Shown here in pieces: positions 38,701-57,014 of a stretch of 64,000 bases of DNA. Position 1 is the first letter of the stretch; every line of letters starts with the position of its first letter. The translations under genes were made by a program, and so were the position numbers. The notes under the pieces are model-generated. The model was not told the origin of the DNA. It saw only the letters and a list, made by a program, of their open reading frames with translations, and ran no database searches. Location: assembly GCF_963662255.1 (NCBI RefSeq), contig NC_085068.1, forward strand, positions 6,758,001-6,822,000, read 5' to 3'. Source of the DNA: Cinclus cinclus. Taxonomy: Eukaryota; Chordata; Aves; Passeriformes; Cinclidae.

Positions 38701-41700
38701 GTGCAGCAAGGTGACCTCGTGCAGGCTGATCAGGAGGATGCACAGGCACAGCTGGGGGAGGCAAACATTTGATGAAATCATTCCTGGAGACTGTGCAGCC
38801 CCACAAAGAAAAAAAATCTGCAACAAACTCCCTGCAACAGCAAGTTGGGCACAGGTCTAAAAGCTGAAATTATTCCTCAAACAAGGACAGAGGTACTTCC
38901 CTGTGTGAACAGGAGAGCAGATAAAGCACAGGAATGCAGCACTAAATAAGGATAAGGGGCGCTTACAGAACTAACAGGTCTTGGGTTCACTTTCCCCATG
39001 TGTAACTTCATTTTCTGTCTCACTGCCCTGCTGGTCAAGTTCCCCTCTCCCACCCCAGAATCATTTCCTCAATGCAGGAGGTAGCTGGAAAGCAGGAGAC
39101 TGGAGGCTGAGATGGGCAGGAATAACCAGGCTTATTTCAATAATAACCAGGAATAAACAGGCTTATTTCAGGAGGCCATGGGCTCCTGGATGAAATGTTT
39201 TTTTAAGGGATAAACTTCCCAAAAATAAGATTCAGTTCTTCTTTTGTACAGGACAATGATAAAATACATTTTGATTTATTTTTATGGATTTTAGCTAAGC
39301 TATGGCAAACACACGGAGCTGCAAGCATTATTAAATTAATATAATAAGCTACAAGAGAGGATTGCTCTTGGAAAGGAATAATTCAATTCAGACAGTCCAA
39401 GATATCACCAGTGAGAGGGAAAAAGGGAATGTGGGGGCCAGAGCTCTGTACCTGTGCCTGCAGATCAAAAGTGAGCATGGAAAAGCAGAGGCTGAGCATG
39501 AAGTACTGGGACTGGAGGCTCTCCAGGGCACCCCCCACCCGAAATGCCATCATGGACTGGCTCTGGATGAGGATGAGGGCACAGATCACATCGAAGGAGC
39601 CCACCAGCAGGATCAGCACAAAACGAGCCTGAGGGAGGAGAACACAGGATTGGCCACAGCAGGGACAGGCTGGCACTGGAACCAGCTGCAAATACAGACA
39701 GGAGTGACAAACTCTTCACAGAGACCGGTTCTGAGCTTCCTGTTGGAGCAAAACAACCTTTCCCACTGGGGGCTGGGGGTTATTCTCAATGCTGGACTTG
39801 CAGAATTCCAAGGAACACAGGTTTGTGTCAGTTTGTGTCCACTTTGCTGGAATTACCACTCGGTTTCTCCTGCTTTAAGGACAGTTCAAGTGGCAAAACA
39901 TCCTTCAGAATTTCATTGGTATGAAAATATTTATAACTACAAATTATTCTGGCTCAGGAAGAAGAGTTCCAGTAATCCAAGTTACAGTTGGAGTAGTAAA
40001 AAAAAGGCCTAATAATATTTTTTACATTTATACCAGGCTTTACTTTGAAATTTTTGTTTAATATTTAAACTGATGACATGGCTGTGCATCTTAAAAGTAA
40101 CTTGCATTTCTTTGATGCCTGTTCCTTATTGGCCCTACCAACCCAGTTTGCTGCAGATAAAGTGTGTTTAACTGAATATCCAATTGATAAATAAACTGAA
40201 TTGGCAAAGCTGCCTTGCTCCATCTCCCTTGCCTGGCTGCCACCTCTCCTGCTGAAGAGTCATTTTTGGGTGACTTCACAGCAGTGAAGCACCTTGCTGA
40301 GAAAAATGTGATAAAAAGCAAGCACTTCCTGGAAGCACAGCAAGTGGGAATTTAACACCAAACCTTAGCAAGGCCTAGGACACAATGCTTTAATAAATGT
40401 CACTGCTACGAAATGCAAACATAATAACCTGGAGTGGCATTATTGCATCTTTTTTGTTACCTTGAAGGTTCCCACAAATCTCATAAAAACAGCTTTATGA
40501 GCACTGGGTAGTTGCTGTGCCTACAGACTGGGAATTCCAGTTCCAGCCTAGGTTGGATTTATGTGACTTCAGGCCAGACATTGCACAGAGGGAAATCTGA
40601 AGCAGGTGAAGTGAAGGAATTCTGTGTAATTCTTTGATATTTCTGTTACTTGTGGGTGCTGCCATAAGGAAACTCAGAGAACAGCTCAGAGAAGATTTGC
40701 AGTTGTGGGTGTGCACATTTTGTTGTTCAGTAGGGATAATTCAGCCTGATTCTCTGTTATCAGTAACAATAATATAATAACAATTATAGAATTGTTATTA
40801 ATATAAAAATAATTACAAAAATATAATAACAATAAAATAAGTAATATGTGTAACAGAAACAATTAATATATATAATAAAACTATAACTATTAATATAATA
40901 TAAAAGATAAAATATAATAAATAGTAATAAGTATAAATGTAATTATAAGTAAATATTAATGTAAATAAAAAGAAACAATAAGTTATAATCTATAAAAACT
41001 ACTAATAAAAAATTAACATATAGTATATATAATAACATAACTGTGTATTATATAGCATATATATTATGTAGTATTTATAACATAAGGATATATAGTAATA
41101 AGTATCAATAATTATATATATAACATATATATAAACTCATAATAATTTATCTTTACATTTATATATTACAATATCAATATAGAAATGCAAATATAAATAA
41201 ATATATATATAAAAATATATTTTGGGTTTTTTGTTTGTTTGTTTTAGTACAATCTGTGTTACTACAGACATCTTGCCTTGCCAGTGATGGATTTTCAAAG
41301 CCAGGCTGTGGGGGGAAGGAAAAGCTGATTAAAAGCAGGAGACTGACCAGGAGTTTTGGCTTCTGCTCAGAGGGGAGCACGGTGAAGTTGATGATGGAGC
41401 GCAGCATCACGAGCAGGATGGAGAGCACAAACACCACGAGCTCCTGGCAGTTCTCCTGCAGGATGCCCCTGCTCACATAATACACACAGAACACTGGGGA
41501 GGAGAGGGAATGTCAGTGCCAGCTCAAACAGGGCCAAAATTCCCAATTTTGGAGCCAAAGTGGAAGGATCAAAGTGTTCCTGAGGCTCCTTGGTCGTTGT
41601 TCTCACCAAGGAGCTTGAATCAGGTAATTAAAGTGCTCCCCACTGTGTTTAGCTCACAAGAAATTCAATAATTAGTTAGGTTTTTTAATCACTTGTGAAG

Positions 41701-44161
41701 TAACACCATGGAAATGGCAGTGTATTCTCCAAACTGGCAGCTGGGCTGGGTCATGCTATGAATACCACACTGAACATTATGTGCAGTTGTTTATTAGAAA
41801 TAAATGAAACAGCAACATTTTTACTAAAGAAATGGAATCAAATCATCTTCCCCGAGTAATTCAGGTGACTGAAAAGCAGTTTATTACTCACACACAGCCT
41901 CCACAGTGCTGCCTCTGTGGTCTGGCCACTGCACAGGGTTTGTGTGTGGAACTGAACCTAGACTAGATTCACTTTATTTACGTGTGGAAATTTTGTAACA
42001 CACCACTCTGCAAACTATAATCCAAAAAATAATTAGGTCAGGACAGGTCTGAGTTTAATTTTTATAAAATATATCAAACATCCAGTCAGCTGTCACTGTG
42101 AATTTTATGCTTTTTTGGTAAAAACTTCCCTAAGGCAAAGGCTTTGTTCTTTCACAGGATGCTGCTGCAAACACTGGTTAATTCTTACCACAGCCAAAGG
42201 AACAACAAATTCCTCTTTCCAAAGCACTGCTTCCTTAATTCCACACGTCAACTCATCCACATTTGCTGTGCTGGGACATGGGGACAGCATTGTACAAATT
42301 TTCAAATTAAATAACAACTTCAGTCTAAATAAACCTTCAGTGAACAAACTTCCTTTTTCACTGCCCTTAACAGGGACTGAGAAAATGGAAAATGATTGGC
42401 CAATTCCAAAGTGAATCGTGATTTTCTGGACATGACCTCAGGAAGACCTGGAAGGCTTAAGATGGTATTTCCTTGTTTTGCAAACTCAGCTGCTAAATCC
42501 ACAAAGATGTGTACAAATTTGAAAAGAAGCTCTTTTTTCCTCATCAAGCTTTTTGCAGTGATGGAATATGCACATGAAATTTCCTGAAATCCTCGAGTTT
42601 ATTATTTTCATGCTAATTTCTGTTTAATACAAATGGACTCCAGAAGTTTCTGAAGCTCTGATTGGAAATACCCCAAGAAGGAAGTTTGGACTGTGAACAC
42701 TTGAATTTCATTAAAATTCAGTCATTAAAACAGGAACTGGTGAGTTTTTCTGGCACAGCTGAACATCCAGTATCTCTTATATAAGAAACTTCAGCTGCTG
42801 CTTGATGACTTTATTTATTATTAGTATTATTATTATTTTCATTATTTACTCCATCCAAACCGGGTTTCTTACCAACTCCAACCAACTGAATAAGGGAAAT
42901 GGTGAAATCCTCCTCAGTCTGGCGCACCAGTGTCTCTATGGTCAGCCCTATGACACTCAGCAGGGACAAAATAGTGACACAGAAGTAGATCTTCACAGGG
43001 AATGAGAGCTCTGAACATGGTTTTATCTGTAAAGGGAGAAAATTCTTGAACACATCATGCAGAATAAATCCATTGCTGTTCCTAAAAATCACATTGAGGC
43101 GAGTGGGGTAAATGAGACAGTGCAGGGTTTCCTTCAGGAAAAGGAAGAGAAACTCCACGATTAGACTGAAACTCCCAAACTGCTGAGGAAGGGAGAAGTA
43201 GAACTTTACTTCACAATTAATCTCAGCCTAGATGGTGCTGGTTTGTACCCACAGCCTGTCTTTGTGCCTCACAAGGCCATGGTGTTATAATCCATGACAT
43301 GGAGATTGCCAATGCCCACGTGCACACCTGCCAGAGCGTGGAAATAACATTTCCCTACACTTCCAGTTTTAGGAAACTGTAAGGACAGGGTCAGCATTCT
43401 CAGCAAGGCAAAGACCTTGTTTACTTTTATTAAAATATTTCAGGTGGAGCAGCATCCTCGCAGGAATTTAACACTTGGCTTGTTCAGCTGCAGGAGACTG
43501 AGGGGACCTCAGGGGCTGCAGCTCCTCCTGAGGGACAGCTCCGATCTCTGCTCTGGGACAGGGACAGGAGCAGGGAATGGCTGGAGGGTGAGGTTGGATT
43601 TTGGGAAAGGTTCATCCCCCAGAGGGTGCTGGGCACTGCCTCAAGAGCTCCAGGAGCTGTCAGGGGTAAACAGGGTGGGATTTTGGGGTGTGTGTGCAGG
43701 GCCAGGAGCCGGATCCATGATCTCTCCCAGCTCAGGACACTCCACGATGCCGTCAGCAGAGCTGTGCCAAGCCTCGGCGTGCGGACTTCCCTGATGGCAC
43801 CTGACTTGGGACGCGGATTTGAGCCACGCTCTTCCATCCCTCCCCTCCGGGCAGAGAAACGCGGAGGACAAGCTGCCCACAGCAGCGATGTACTCACGGG
43901 GCCGCAGGGCGTGGGGATGAGCTGCCGGTGCCGCGGGGTGAGGTTGGGCAGGCTCGGCCCCGCCGGAGCCGCGGCGCCGCTGAGGGAGAGAGAGCGGGGC
44001 CATCAGAGGGCCGTACCACCCCCACAGCGGGGGGGGGGGGGGGGGGAACCGCCCGCGCTCCCCCATCCCCAGCACGGGCGCCTCCAGGCGAGGCGCGGGG
44101 GGAGCGCGGGGAGGCGCCCCCGCGCCGCGCGTGGTGCGGCCCGGCCGTACCTGCCGTCCAT
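35798..44161 (-). CDS. Unrecognised multipass membrane protein (9 coding exons, 368 aa)
   Basis: I do not recognise the family. Minus-strand coding segments in transcript order: 44161-44151, 43979-43898, 43182-42873, 41493-41348, 39628-39452, 38751-38638, 37305-37219, 36357-36210, 35829-35798. All internal junctions are GT-AG, phases agree and the sum is 369 codons with stop. The N-terminus is short and Ala/Pro-rich (MDGS, then PSLPNLTPRHRQ), followed by some seven to nine hydrophobic spans. Clear ones begin KIYFCVTILSLLSVIGL, ELVVFVLSILLVML, RFVLILLVGSFDVICALILI, LCLCILLISL, PLVWVFLIQNVPEVVYLIYL and AAFITGSCISVAIKSVLFWALV. The C-terminus is short and polar (MFSSYGRIDS). There is no signal peptide; an NFT sequon lies between two spans in exon 4. 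The gene is head to head with SLC35E2 and tail to tail with NADK. The human block has no gene that I recall between NADK and SLC35E2. The terminal 32-base exon and the first 11-base coding exon are the least certain parts. Confidence 0.8.
38393..38446. repeat. Two-copy repeat of a TGTGACAA/TTGTCACA hairpin
   Basis: A 23-base unit, ATGTGACAAACTCATTGTCA plus CAA, occurs at 38393 and 38424, 31 bases apart. Each copy is itself an inverted repeat (TGTGACAA, 5-base loop, TTGTCACA). It lies in an intron of the minus-strand membrane protein gene. Confidence 0.9.
39119..39172. repeat. Short direct repeat of AATAACCAGG/CAGGCTTATTTCA
   Basis: AATAACCAGGCTTATTTCAA is followed by a second, slightly changed copy (AATAACCAGGAATAAACAGG then CTTATTTCA). 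It is a small local duplication in an intron of the minus-strand gene. Confidence 0.75.
40745..41225. repeat. Very AT-rich (TAA/TATA)n degenerate tract
   Basis: Almost 500 bases composed nearly entirely of A and T, with irregular AATAATA, TATATA and ATTATA words and hardly any G or C. It lies in the intron between exons 4 and 5 of the minus-strand membrane protein gene and contrasts sharply with the GC-rich surroundings. No coding or promoter function is apparent. Confidence 0.9.
43484..43750 (+). mobile_element. CR1 LINE fragment near the shared promoter
   Basis: Successive CR1 landmarks in sense orientation: GGAGACTGAGGGGACCTCAG, CAGGGAATGGCTGGAGGGTG, AGGTTGGATTTTGGGAAAGG, CCCAGAGGGTGCTGGGCACT, and a diverged 3' end ATGATCTCTCCCAGCTCAGG ACACTCCACGATG. 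It is the longest CR1 copy in the window and lies in the second intron of the minus-strand gene, about 150 bases from its exon 2. Confidence 0.85.
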
Positions 44162-44960
44162 GGCGGCGGCCGCGCGTCGCGTCCCGGCCCGGCCAGCGGG
44201 CCCTACATGGCTGCGGAGGGGTCCCGGCGGCTCTTCCGGGGCCGGCCCGCTCGGCGTCACTTCCCCAGCACGGGCGGGAAGCGCTGCCCGGGCTCCTCCC
44301 GGGCGGCGGGGCCGCCGCGCTCCCGCCCCTCCGCCCCGGGGGTCCCCTCGGTGCTGGGCATCCCGCCCGGCTCGGTGGAGGGGCGGCCCGCGGCGCGGCG
44401 CTCTGCGCGGCTCTACCCGGCTGTGCGTGCCCTGTAAAACCCTTTCTGCTTTGCTTGGTTTCCTCGTGGTTTTGGTAAAATGGCCTCCCCGCCGCCGCGG
44501 TGACAAAGGGGAGAGCTCGGCGCTGGCTGAGTCCCCAGGGCCCGGCGGGGCGGTGCGCGGCCGGAGCCGCCTCTTGAGCCCGGGGCTCCGGGCACGGCAG
44601 GGGATGGGCGGGAGCTGCCCGGTGTTACCGCAGCCCGGTGGTTGGTACCGGAGCTGTGGGAGCAGCGAGCGGGCAGCGCAGGTGCCGGCCCGGCTGCGCT
44701 GAGGGCTCCGGGGATGGAGGGATGGAGGGATGGGAGCGGCGGGCGCTGCCGCAGAGGAGGATCCGAGCTGGGCCTGGGCAGGGGGATGGCGCTGCTGGAA
44801 ACCCCCTGGGCCCCAAGGCTGGGTCGGAAGGGCTCCGAACCCCACTCCGGGAGCTGCGGGCACCGGGACACGGGCGGGGATGGGATGGGAACGGAACGGG
44901 AATGGACTGCGGGGAGCCGGTTGGGAATGCGGAGGGAAGGCTCTGGCAGTGGGTGAGCAG
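43880..44960. promoter_or_regulatory. CpG island, probable bidirectional promoter
   Basis: Strongly CpG-rich with no TATA box. The minus-strand membrane protein starts inside it (ATG at 44161-44159). The + strand SLC35E2 transcript is expected to start to the right; a possible first-exon donor is GCAGTGG|GTGAGC at 44952/44953, not proven. A run of 18 G (44029-44046) lies in the first intron of the minus-strand gene. The long open frames on both strands here reflect GC richness, not genes. Confidence 0.7.
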
Positions 44961-45567
44961 AAACACAGCTGGAGTGCCACAAAGCGCTAATCTTTTCAGC
45001 CTTTCAGCGTCTTCTGCGGTTGTATTTATGGTGTTTGAAGCATCTTGGATGCTCTCGCTGCTATGAGTGAAGCGGTGTTAATGAGCGAGGCTTGCTCAGG
45101 GTGCTGAATTTTGTGCATTTGCTGCGTTGGGAGCAATGTTTGAGTGACCTTTTGCATAACTGATGAGGGGTCATGCACACAAACGTTTTTTTCCCCACTG
45201 TCAGATCAGCCCTAGCTTCTCAAACCCTTGCAACATACTTGAGCCTTAGTGTTTGTTCATGGTAAGCCGAGTGTCTAAAGTTCTTTCTGGATTATTTTTT
45301 TTTCATTGTAATTGTTACTGGGAGCGTAGTTAAGGGTTGGAGAAGGTACAAGGAGTAAGAGGCGCTCACACTGTTGGTTCTTTTGAGCTGGAAGATTAAG
45401 TCTTTGTGAGTAATCCAAGAGAAACAACTGCCAACCACTGCCACGTTTTCATCTGTTGGTAAACATCAGCTGCTGGTTGGCCTTGAGGGAGGAAGACTGA
45501 ATTAGTTCCAGATGGAGAACTCTTTCAGCCCATTTAGACTTTCCAGTTGATTTAAGCCAGCAGGTCA

Positions 45568-45733
45568 GTAATTTAGGGGAGCAGTTTTGTTCTTATTTGC
45601 TGTTTTGCTTCCAGCCATGTGTGGAATCAGTGATATCAAATCTGATATCTGTAATTTAGGGGAGTAGTTTTGTTCTTATTTGCTGTTCTCCTTCCTGCCA
45701 CGTGTGGAATCAGTGATATCGAGTCTGGTATCA
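45568..45733. repeat. 83-bp tandem duplication
   Basis: Two adjacent copies begin with GTAATTTAGGGGAG at 45568 and 45651 and continue through TTTTGTTCTTATTTGCTGTT and TGTGGAATCAGTGATATC. They differ at several bases, so the duplication is not recent. It lies in the presumed first intron of SLC35E2, whose remaining sequence to 47096 shows nothing else recognisable. Confidence 0.92.
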
Positions 45734-47096
45734 GCGCTGCTGAGGGTGTGGCTCAGTCGGTCTTGGTTTTAATTAAGTTGGATAAACAGAAAAGATATTT
45801 TAAAAGCTGTGATGATTAACTAATTTCAATGTAGAGGGATATTTTTTTAATAACCTGGAAAAGGAGGAAGAGTCCAGAATCCATTTTTCTTCACAAATTC
45901 TCTTGGAGAACATATATCTTTTTTTCAAGGTTTTGTGTTAAACTGGGTTACCACAGGTTTGGGGTTTAATGTGATCGTGTCAGAGGGTCCCATACCTCAG
46001 TGTGCTGCTGGCACCAATCCCTGGAAAAATGGGAAAGAGATAAGGGCGTGGAAATCTTCAGTGCATGGCTGTGGTAACTAGGGAATGTGAGGAATGGAGA
46101 ATTTCACTGTTAAGTAGCTGCTGTGGAGGGTACTGACATGAGATATTTAACTCCTCAGTACCTCCTTGTGATTTATTTGAGATGCCACATTGGACATGTA
46201 AAAAGCATTAAAAATAAAATCTTTAAAAAAAAAGAAAATAGAGTGAACTGCTCATAAAATCAGGGCAGGTGCAGTAGCTCTTGCTAACAACTCTTGGATT
46301 TCTCTTGCCATTGATTAAGAGAGGAGTAAAGATCACAGGGTGGTTTTGTTGTTCCCTCTACTCTGCTACTGTAACTTGCCACATTTTGTGTAATTTGTAA
46401 AAGAAAAAACCTCTGGATGCAAATCATTTAATGACTTATGCTGCCCAGTCTGTTAAAAAGGCTTTAAGAATTAGTTCTGAGTGCTAATATTGAATTGCAA
46501 GGTATAGCAACATGAGGAAGGTTGCATTATTCCCATGTAATTAAATAGACAAGCAGTCTGGAAAGCTTTTGGATGTATTTCCCTAATTTTTTTCACCTGG
46601 ATACATTTACCAAGATAGCTCTGTGATTACTGGGAGTTAGAGCCCTTGATTATTGATCTCTTTGCCTCAGGTTGGTAGCAGGTTAATTAGTACTAAGGAC
46701 AGAAGTTCCTGCTTGAATTTGCTGGGATGGGAAGATTTTTCTGGGGAGTGTTTAAAGACAGACTGAGATCAAAGACACTGTAGAATCTGGAAGAGGAGTT
46801 ACTTATAATTGGAAAGGCTGTGCTGAGGTGCTCCAGAGGAAAAGGGACATAAACCACTATGGTTTTGTGGACCACTACACGATGATGGGGGTGTGTGTTG
46901 TTTTAGAATAAAAAACCTCTATAAGTTCTTGCTGCTTAATATTGTCATGAAGACATCAGGAGTTAAAAATCCCTCCTGAAGGTCTCTTCATCTTTCATAA
47001 ATATGAAGAAGCAGGTGAAATGTGCTGGTTTTGCTTCATTAGGGATGTAAAATGTCTCACATGTTTTTTCCTTCTTTCCCTTCTTTTCCCTCTTAG

Positions 47097-53243
<6,147 letters not shown>

Positions 53244-53734
53244 CGGGGCTCTTTATCCTCCCAGCCCAGCGTGGCTCCAAGGAAATCCTCCTGGATGTGG
53301 TTGTTCCTTTGGTTCCTTTGAGTTCTGGCAGGTCTCGCCCAGGACTTGAAGCAGGAAGGAGCTGGGAAGGATCCAGCAAAGCCTTGGGAATCTGATGCCC
53401 CAAAGAGAGGACATGGAACGTGCTAAACCTGGGCTTTGTTGTCTTTCCTCGACTGCAAATGGTGTCTAAGCCTGTGTTGGTGGAAGAACTTCAATATCTT
53501 GCAGGAAAACAATTCCTGTCTCCCTCCCCATCCAAATAATGTGAAAAGGTGACCCCACCACTGAATTCTGCTCGCAGAGGGATGGAGTTGGTGGCTCGTG
53601 AAAATTCCTGGTGGTTGTTCTGAATTTCCTGCATCCTCCATCGTTCCCGTGTGGTGTGGAGGTGGAAGAGGTCCAAGGAGGGCATTGTCCCACTCTGCTC
53701 TGCCCTGGAGTGCCCTCACCTCAAGCCCTGAGGG

Positions 53735-53875
53735 CTTTTTGGGCCCCCAAAACCTGCCAGAAGTCCAGGAGCATTTGGACAGCAGAGGATGGGATGTTGG
53801 GGTGTCTGTGCAGGGCAGGAGTTGGACTGAAGTGGGTCCCCTCCCACTCAGGATATTCCATAATTCTAAGAGGGA
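53735..53875 (+). mobile_element. CR1 LINE 3'-end fragment in the SLC35E2 3' UTR
   Basis: TGTTGGGGTGTCTGTGCAGG, GCAGGAGTTGGACTGAAGTG and GGGTCCCCTCCCACTCAGGA then TATTCCATAATTCTAAG form the CR1 3' terminus in sense orientation. It is inferred to be part of the mature mRNA. Confidence 0.85.
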
Positions 53876-55298
53876 TTAGAATTCCCTCCCTTCTCTCCCC
53901 CCAAAAAAAAACCCAACTTTATAGGTTTGGTTGAAGCAAACTATGGGAAATGAGCTGTGGTGAGCTCACCTACTGCTGACTACAAATTCAGGATTTGTAG
54001 TGGTTTTCTTCCAAAATTTTAACGTGGAAATACCTTATTCCAATCATTTATTGACAAAACTGAAATGCAAGTATTCACACACAAACCCTGTGTAGTGTTG
54101 AATTCAATACTTGTAGCTGCTTGGAGGTAGAAAAACCACTGAAAATTGTACTGACAGAGGAAGCAGCATCTCTGTATTTCTGTAAGAAACCATTTTGTTG
54201 TTTTAATTTCATTTTATCATGCACGAGGAAAGAAATTAAGGGGGTTTTTAATATTATTTCTAAGAGTGCAACAAAAGGTTGCCTTTTAGAAACTCAGGGT
54301 TATGAGTCTGACCTGTGTGTAAAATACCTACTTTCTGATAATGTAAAGAAATCTCAGAAGTATCTGTGACAGATAGGAGGAATATTAACCATAAACTGAG
54401 GCAAATCTTTATTTCTGCTGCTCTTAAGTTTCCTTTTCTTTTATAGGAAATTTGTTTTTGTGGTAGATCAAAGATTAAAAGTTAACTTTCCATTTCAGAA
54501 TTCTCAAGAACAGTCATTAGTTTTGGCAAAAAAAAAACAAAGCAGCGCGTGTGTAGCTACAAAAACATTCTCATGAACTTTTGGGGAACAAAACTGAAGT
54601 TAAAATGAGTGGATTTTAATAATTGCCAGTCTTTTGGAAGGTTGGAGCATGGATATATAGTAGTCTTTATGATAAAAATACTGGTTAACAGGAAGTTACC
54701 AGTGACATTCCTGTAAAATTACATTTCCACACCTGAGTGGCTGCCTGGGGCAGATTCTCCAAAGATCTGAGGGAGGAAGATGCCAATTTTTTTCATCCTT
54801 GTGTATGTGATATGTCTGTGGTATTTTGTTTTCTTTTGTACTTCTGTCACTTTTATAAAAGCTGTGGACTGTGGTGTGGAACTCTGTGGGGTTTTTTTTA
54901 TTAGTTTTCTGCCAAATACACTGAGATTTTTGAAAGTACAACTACAAAAAAAAAAAAAAAAGTGTGGTTTGTGTCATATTTCTGCTTTAGGGGACAGAAA
55001 TCCCAGCTCCTCTCCTGCATAAATCCCACCATCAGCTGCTTGAGGTTCATTTTAAAACCCAGATTTTGGGTTTTTGTGTGACCAAAGAGAGCCCTGGGAT
55101 GATTTGGGGATGGGATTTGAGCTCCTGGAGAAGCTCATGGGTGGGAGGACAACCCTCCTGTCCTGCTGAGCTTTGTTCCAATGTTCATCCCATGTATTTT
55201 TCTTTGCCCTTTTTTTTTCAGCCTTTGCATTCCTTAGATTAAACAAACCAACCTCTTGCCTGTCCACTCATAAAGCCTTTTTATTCTCCAGACAGACC

Positions 55299-55304
55299 AA
55301 TAAA
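55299..55304 (+). terminator. SLC35E2B: Candidate SLC35E2 poly(A) signal
   Basis: AATAAA in GACCAATAAACCTTTTCTC, followed by a TTGTGT-containing segment. It lies about 2.05 kb after the stop and about 650 bases before the next CpG island. Confidence 0.5.
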
Positions 55305-55929
55305 CCTTTTCTCTTGTGTAAACAAGGACTTTTTTGCTCTTTGTTAAGAATTCTCGAGTGTCACACCCCAGCTCGTCCTGTGGTGTGACAGAAGCAGTGC
55401 TGCCCAGAAAAATTGATTTTTTGGGAACATTTTAGAGTTTCTGTCATTGCATTTCTACCAGGTACCCCTGATGAGGACGAGTCTGAGAGCTGGAGCCATG
55501 CAGATTATTTATTTTACATTTTTCAATACACTCAGAGCATGTCTTCCTTAAATGTGAATTCCTGATGCGCTGAGGTGCAGGTATAAGGTGTTACAGCACT
55601 CCCTGTGTTTCTAAATTTAATTAATTAATTTCTCCTTACATGGCCTCTTATATGACATTATACTGTCATATATCCAGTGGGGGATGGATAATTAGGGGTC
55701 TTTGCCGTTCTGGGCCGTGTCCAGGCCCTGTGTCACTCAGTTCCATGCAGGAATTGAAGTTTTCGGTTGGAATCGCGCTTTATTCAACCCAACTCCATAT
55801 TTACATTATAATTAAATGCGGCCCTGTGGTGACAACGCCTCCATTCCCACCCCTGCCGGCTCTTCGCTGCCTTTATTGCTGAACAGGCCCAGCCTGGAGG
55901 TTTAATAATTCTCTGGCTGAGGCCCCGGC

Positions 55930-56420
55930 TCATTAACAGCTCTCATTAACGCCTTGCGTTAATTAGCGCGCCGTGAAGCTGCGCTAACGTCATCAGCGCG
56001 CGGCTGCGACCGGAAGTGACGTGTGACTCGCGCGCGGCTTTCGCAGTGCCCGGCGGCGGTGAGCGGGGCCGGGGGGAGCGCGGGGGGCTCTGAGGGGACA
56101 CCGGCGGCCCTGAGGGGGCACCGGGAGCGCTCCGCGGGGCTCTCGGGGTTGTGGGGAAACCCCAGCGCTGAGGGCGGGCGGCGGAGCGATCGTGCTGCCG
56201 CCCCGGGGTAGCAGCGCTCCGTGAGGGCCGCGGGGCTCTTTGGCCTCTCCGGAGCTCTTTGGTTCCCCCCGGGGCTCCGCGGGGTGCGGGTGGTATTGGC
56301 CGCCAAAATCGGCTTCGTTCCGCGGTGTGCGACATCAGCTCGGAGCGCCACACGAGAGGGCCACAGCGATGAGTAGCTCGGAGTTGGGCGCTCGGGGTGT
56401 TCAGCGAATCAAACCCCCAG
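55930..56420 (+). promoter_or_regulatory. CDK11B: CpG-island promoter and exon 1 of CDK11
   Basis: A CpG island with CGGAAGTGACG (ETS-type CGGAAGT overlapping a CRE-like TGACG) at 56010-56020 and CTAACGTCATC at 55984-55994. Non-coding exon 1 probably starts near 56010-56040 and ends at 56058 at GGCGGCG|GTGAGC. A TTAATTAGCG element at 55959-55968 matches the block found at the NADK island. Intron 1 (56059-56993) has another CTAATTAGCG at 56551 and nothing else recognisable. Confidence 0.7.
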
Positions 56421-57014
56421 TTATCGAATTTTTGCGGTTTATACATTTCAGTTAAATGAGGAATTAGTGCTCATTTGCTATAAGGGATATAGTTCTCTTG
56501 TTAATTAATATTCTGCATTCTGTCGCTTAATTTTTCTTTCTCTTCTGGTACTAATTAGCGCCATGCTGTCTTTCTCGTTTCTTGGGTCTTGCTGGAATTT
56601 CCTTTTCCTCAGTGACAGCTGGTTTCAGCACAGTTGCTGAATTGGTTTCATTATTTTCTTGCTTATCTCAGGAGTTCTGCCAGATCTCCCATGAATTCTG
56701 CATTCCTTGTGTCCTTTTCCCCCAAGCTTTGTTAACTCCCCCGAGGTCTCAGGTCTTTATTAAAAGTGTGGCACCAAACCTTGGCCATAAACTCTTGTTT
56801 TCTGTGCCCTCCTGCAGCTCTCTGAGTTCCTAGCAGAGCCTTTCCTTTGGGTTAAAACAAACATTTTTAGTTCACCATAAATCAACTCCTGCATGTCTTT
56901 GCTCAAAAATAGAATATTAAGTGTTTGCACTGAAAAAAATGGGTGTAGAACAGATTTATTTGTGGGGTTTGCCAACATCTCATTCTTTTCCAGAGGGTGT
57001 TTCTTTTAACTCAA

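Larger units (their letters stand above)
53244..55330 (+). other. SLC35E2B: SLC35E2 3' UTR
   Basis: Follows the stop at 53241-53243. It contains a CR1 tail near 53735-53875, a 17-base A run near 54945, and AATAAA at 55299-55304 as the likely end signal. Neither length nor end is proven. Confidence 0.55.

Noticed and set aside
39362..40012. 216-codon + strand frame
   Set aside because: It runs antisense across exon 5 of the minus-strand membrane protein gene, which has a coherent spliced frame with hydrophobic spans.
43027..43092. A 66-base intron splitting exon 3 of the minus-strand gene (donor CTCAAT|GTGATT)
   Set aside because: It would be unusually short for a vertebrate intron, its donor is weak, and the sequence stays open in frame through it, so one exon (42873-43182) is simpler.
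43626..44980. 358-codon + frame and 325-codon minus frame in the CpG island
   Set aside because: GC-rich sequence is poor in stops. The composition is Arg/Pro/Ala-rich without domains, and it overlaps the better-supported minus-strand exons 1 and 2.
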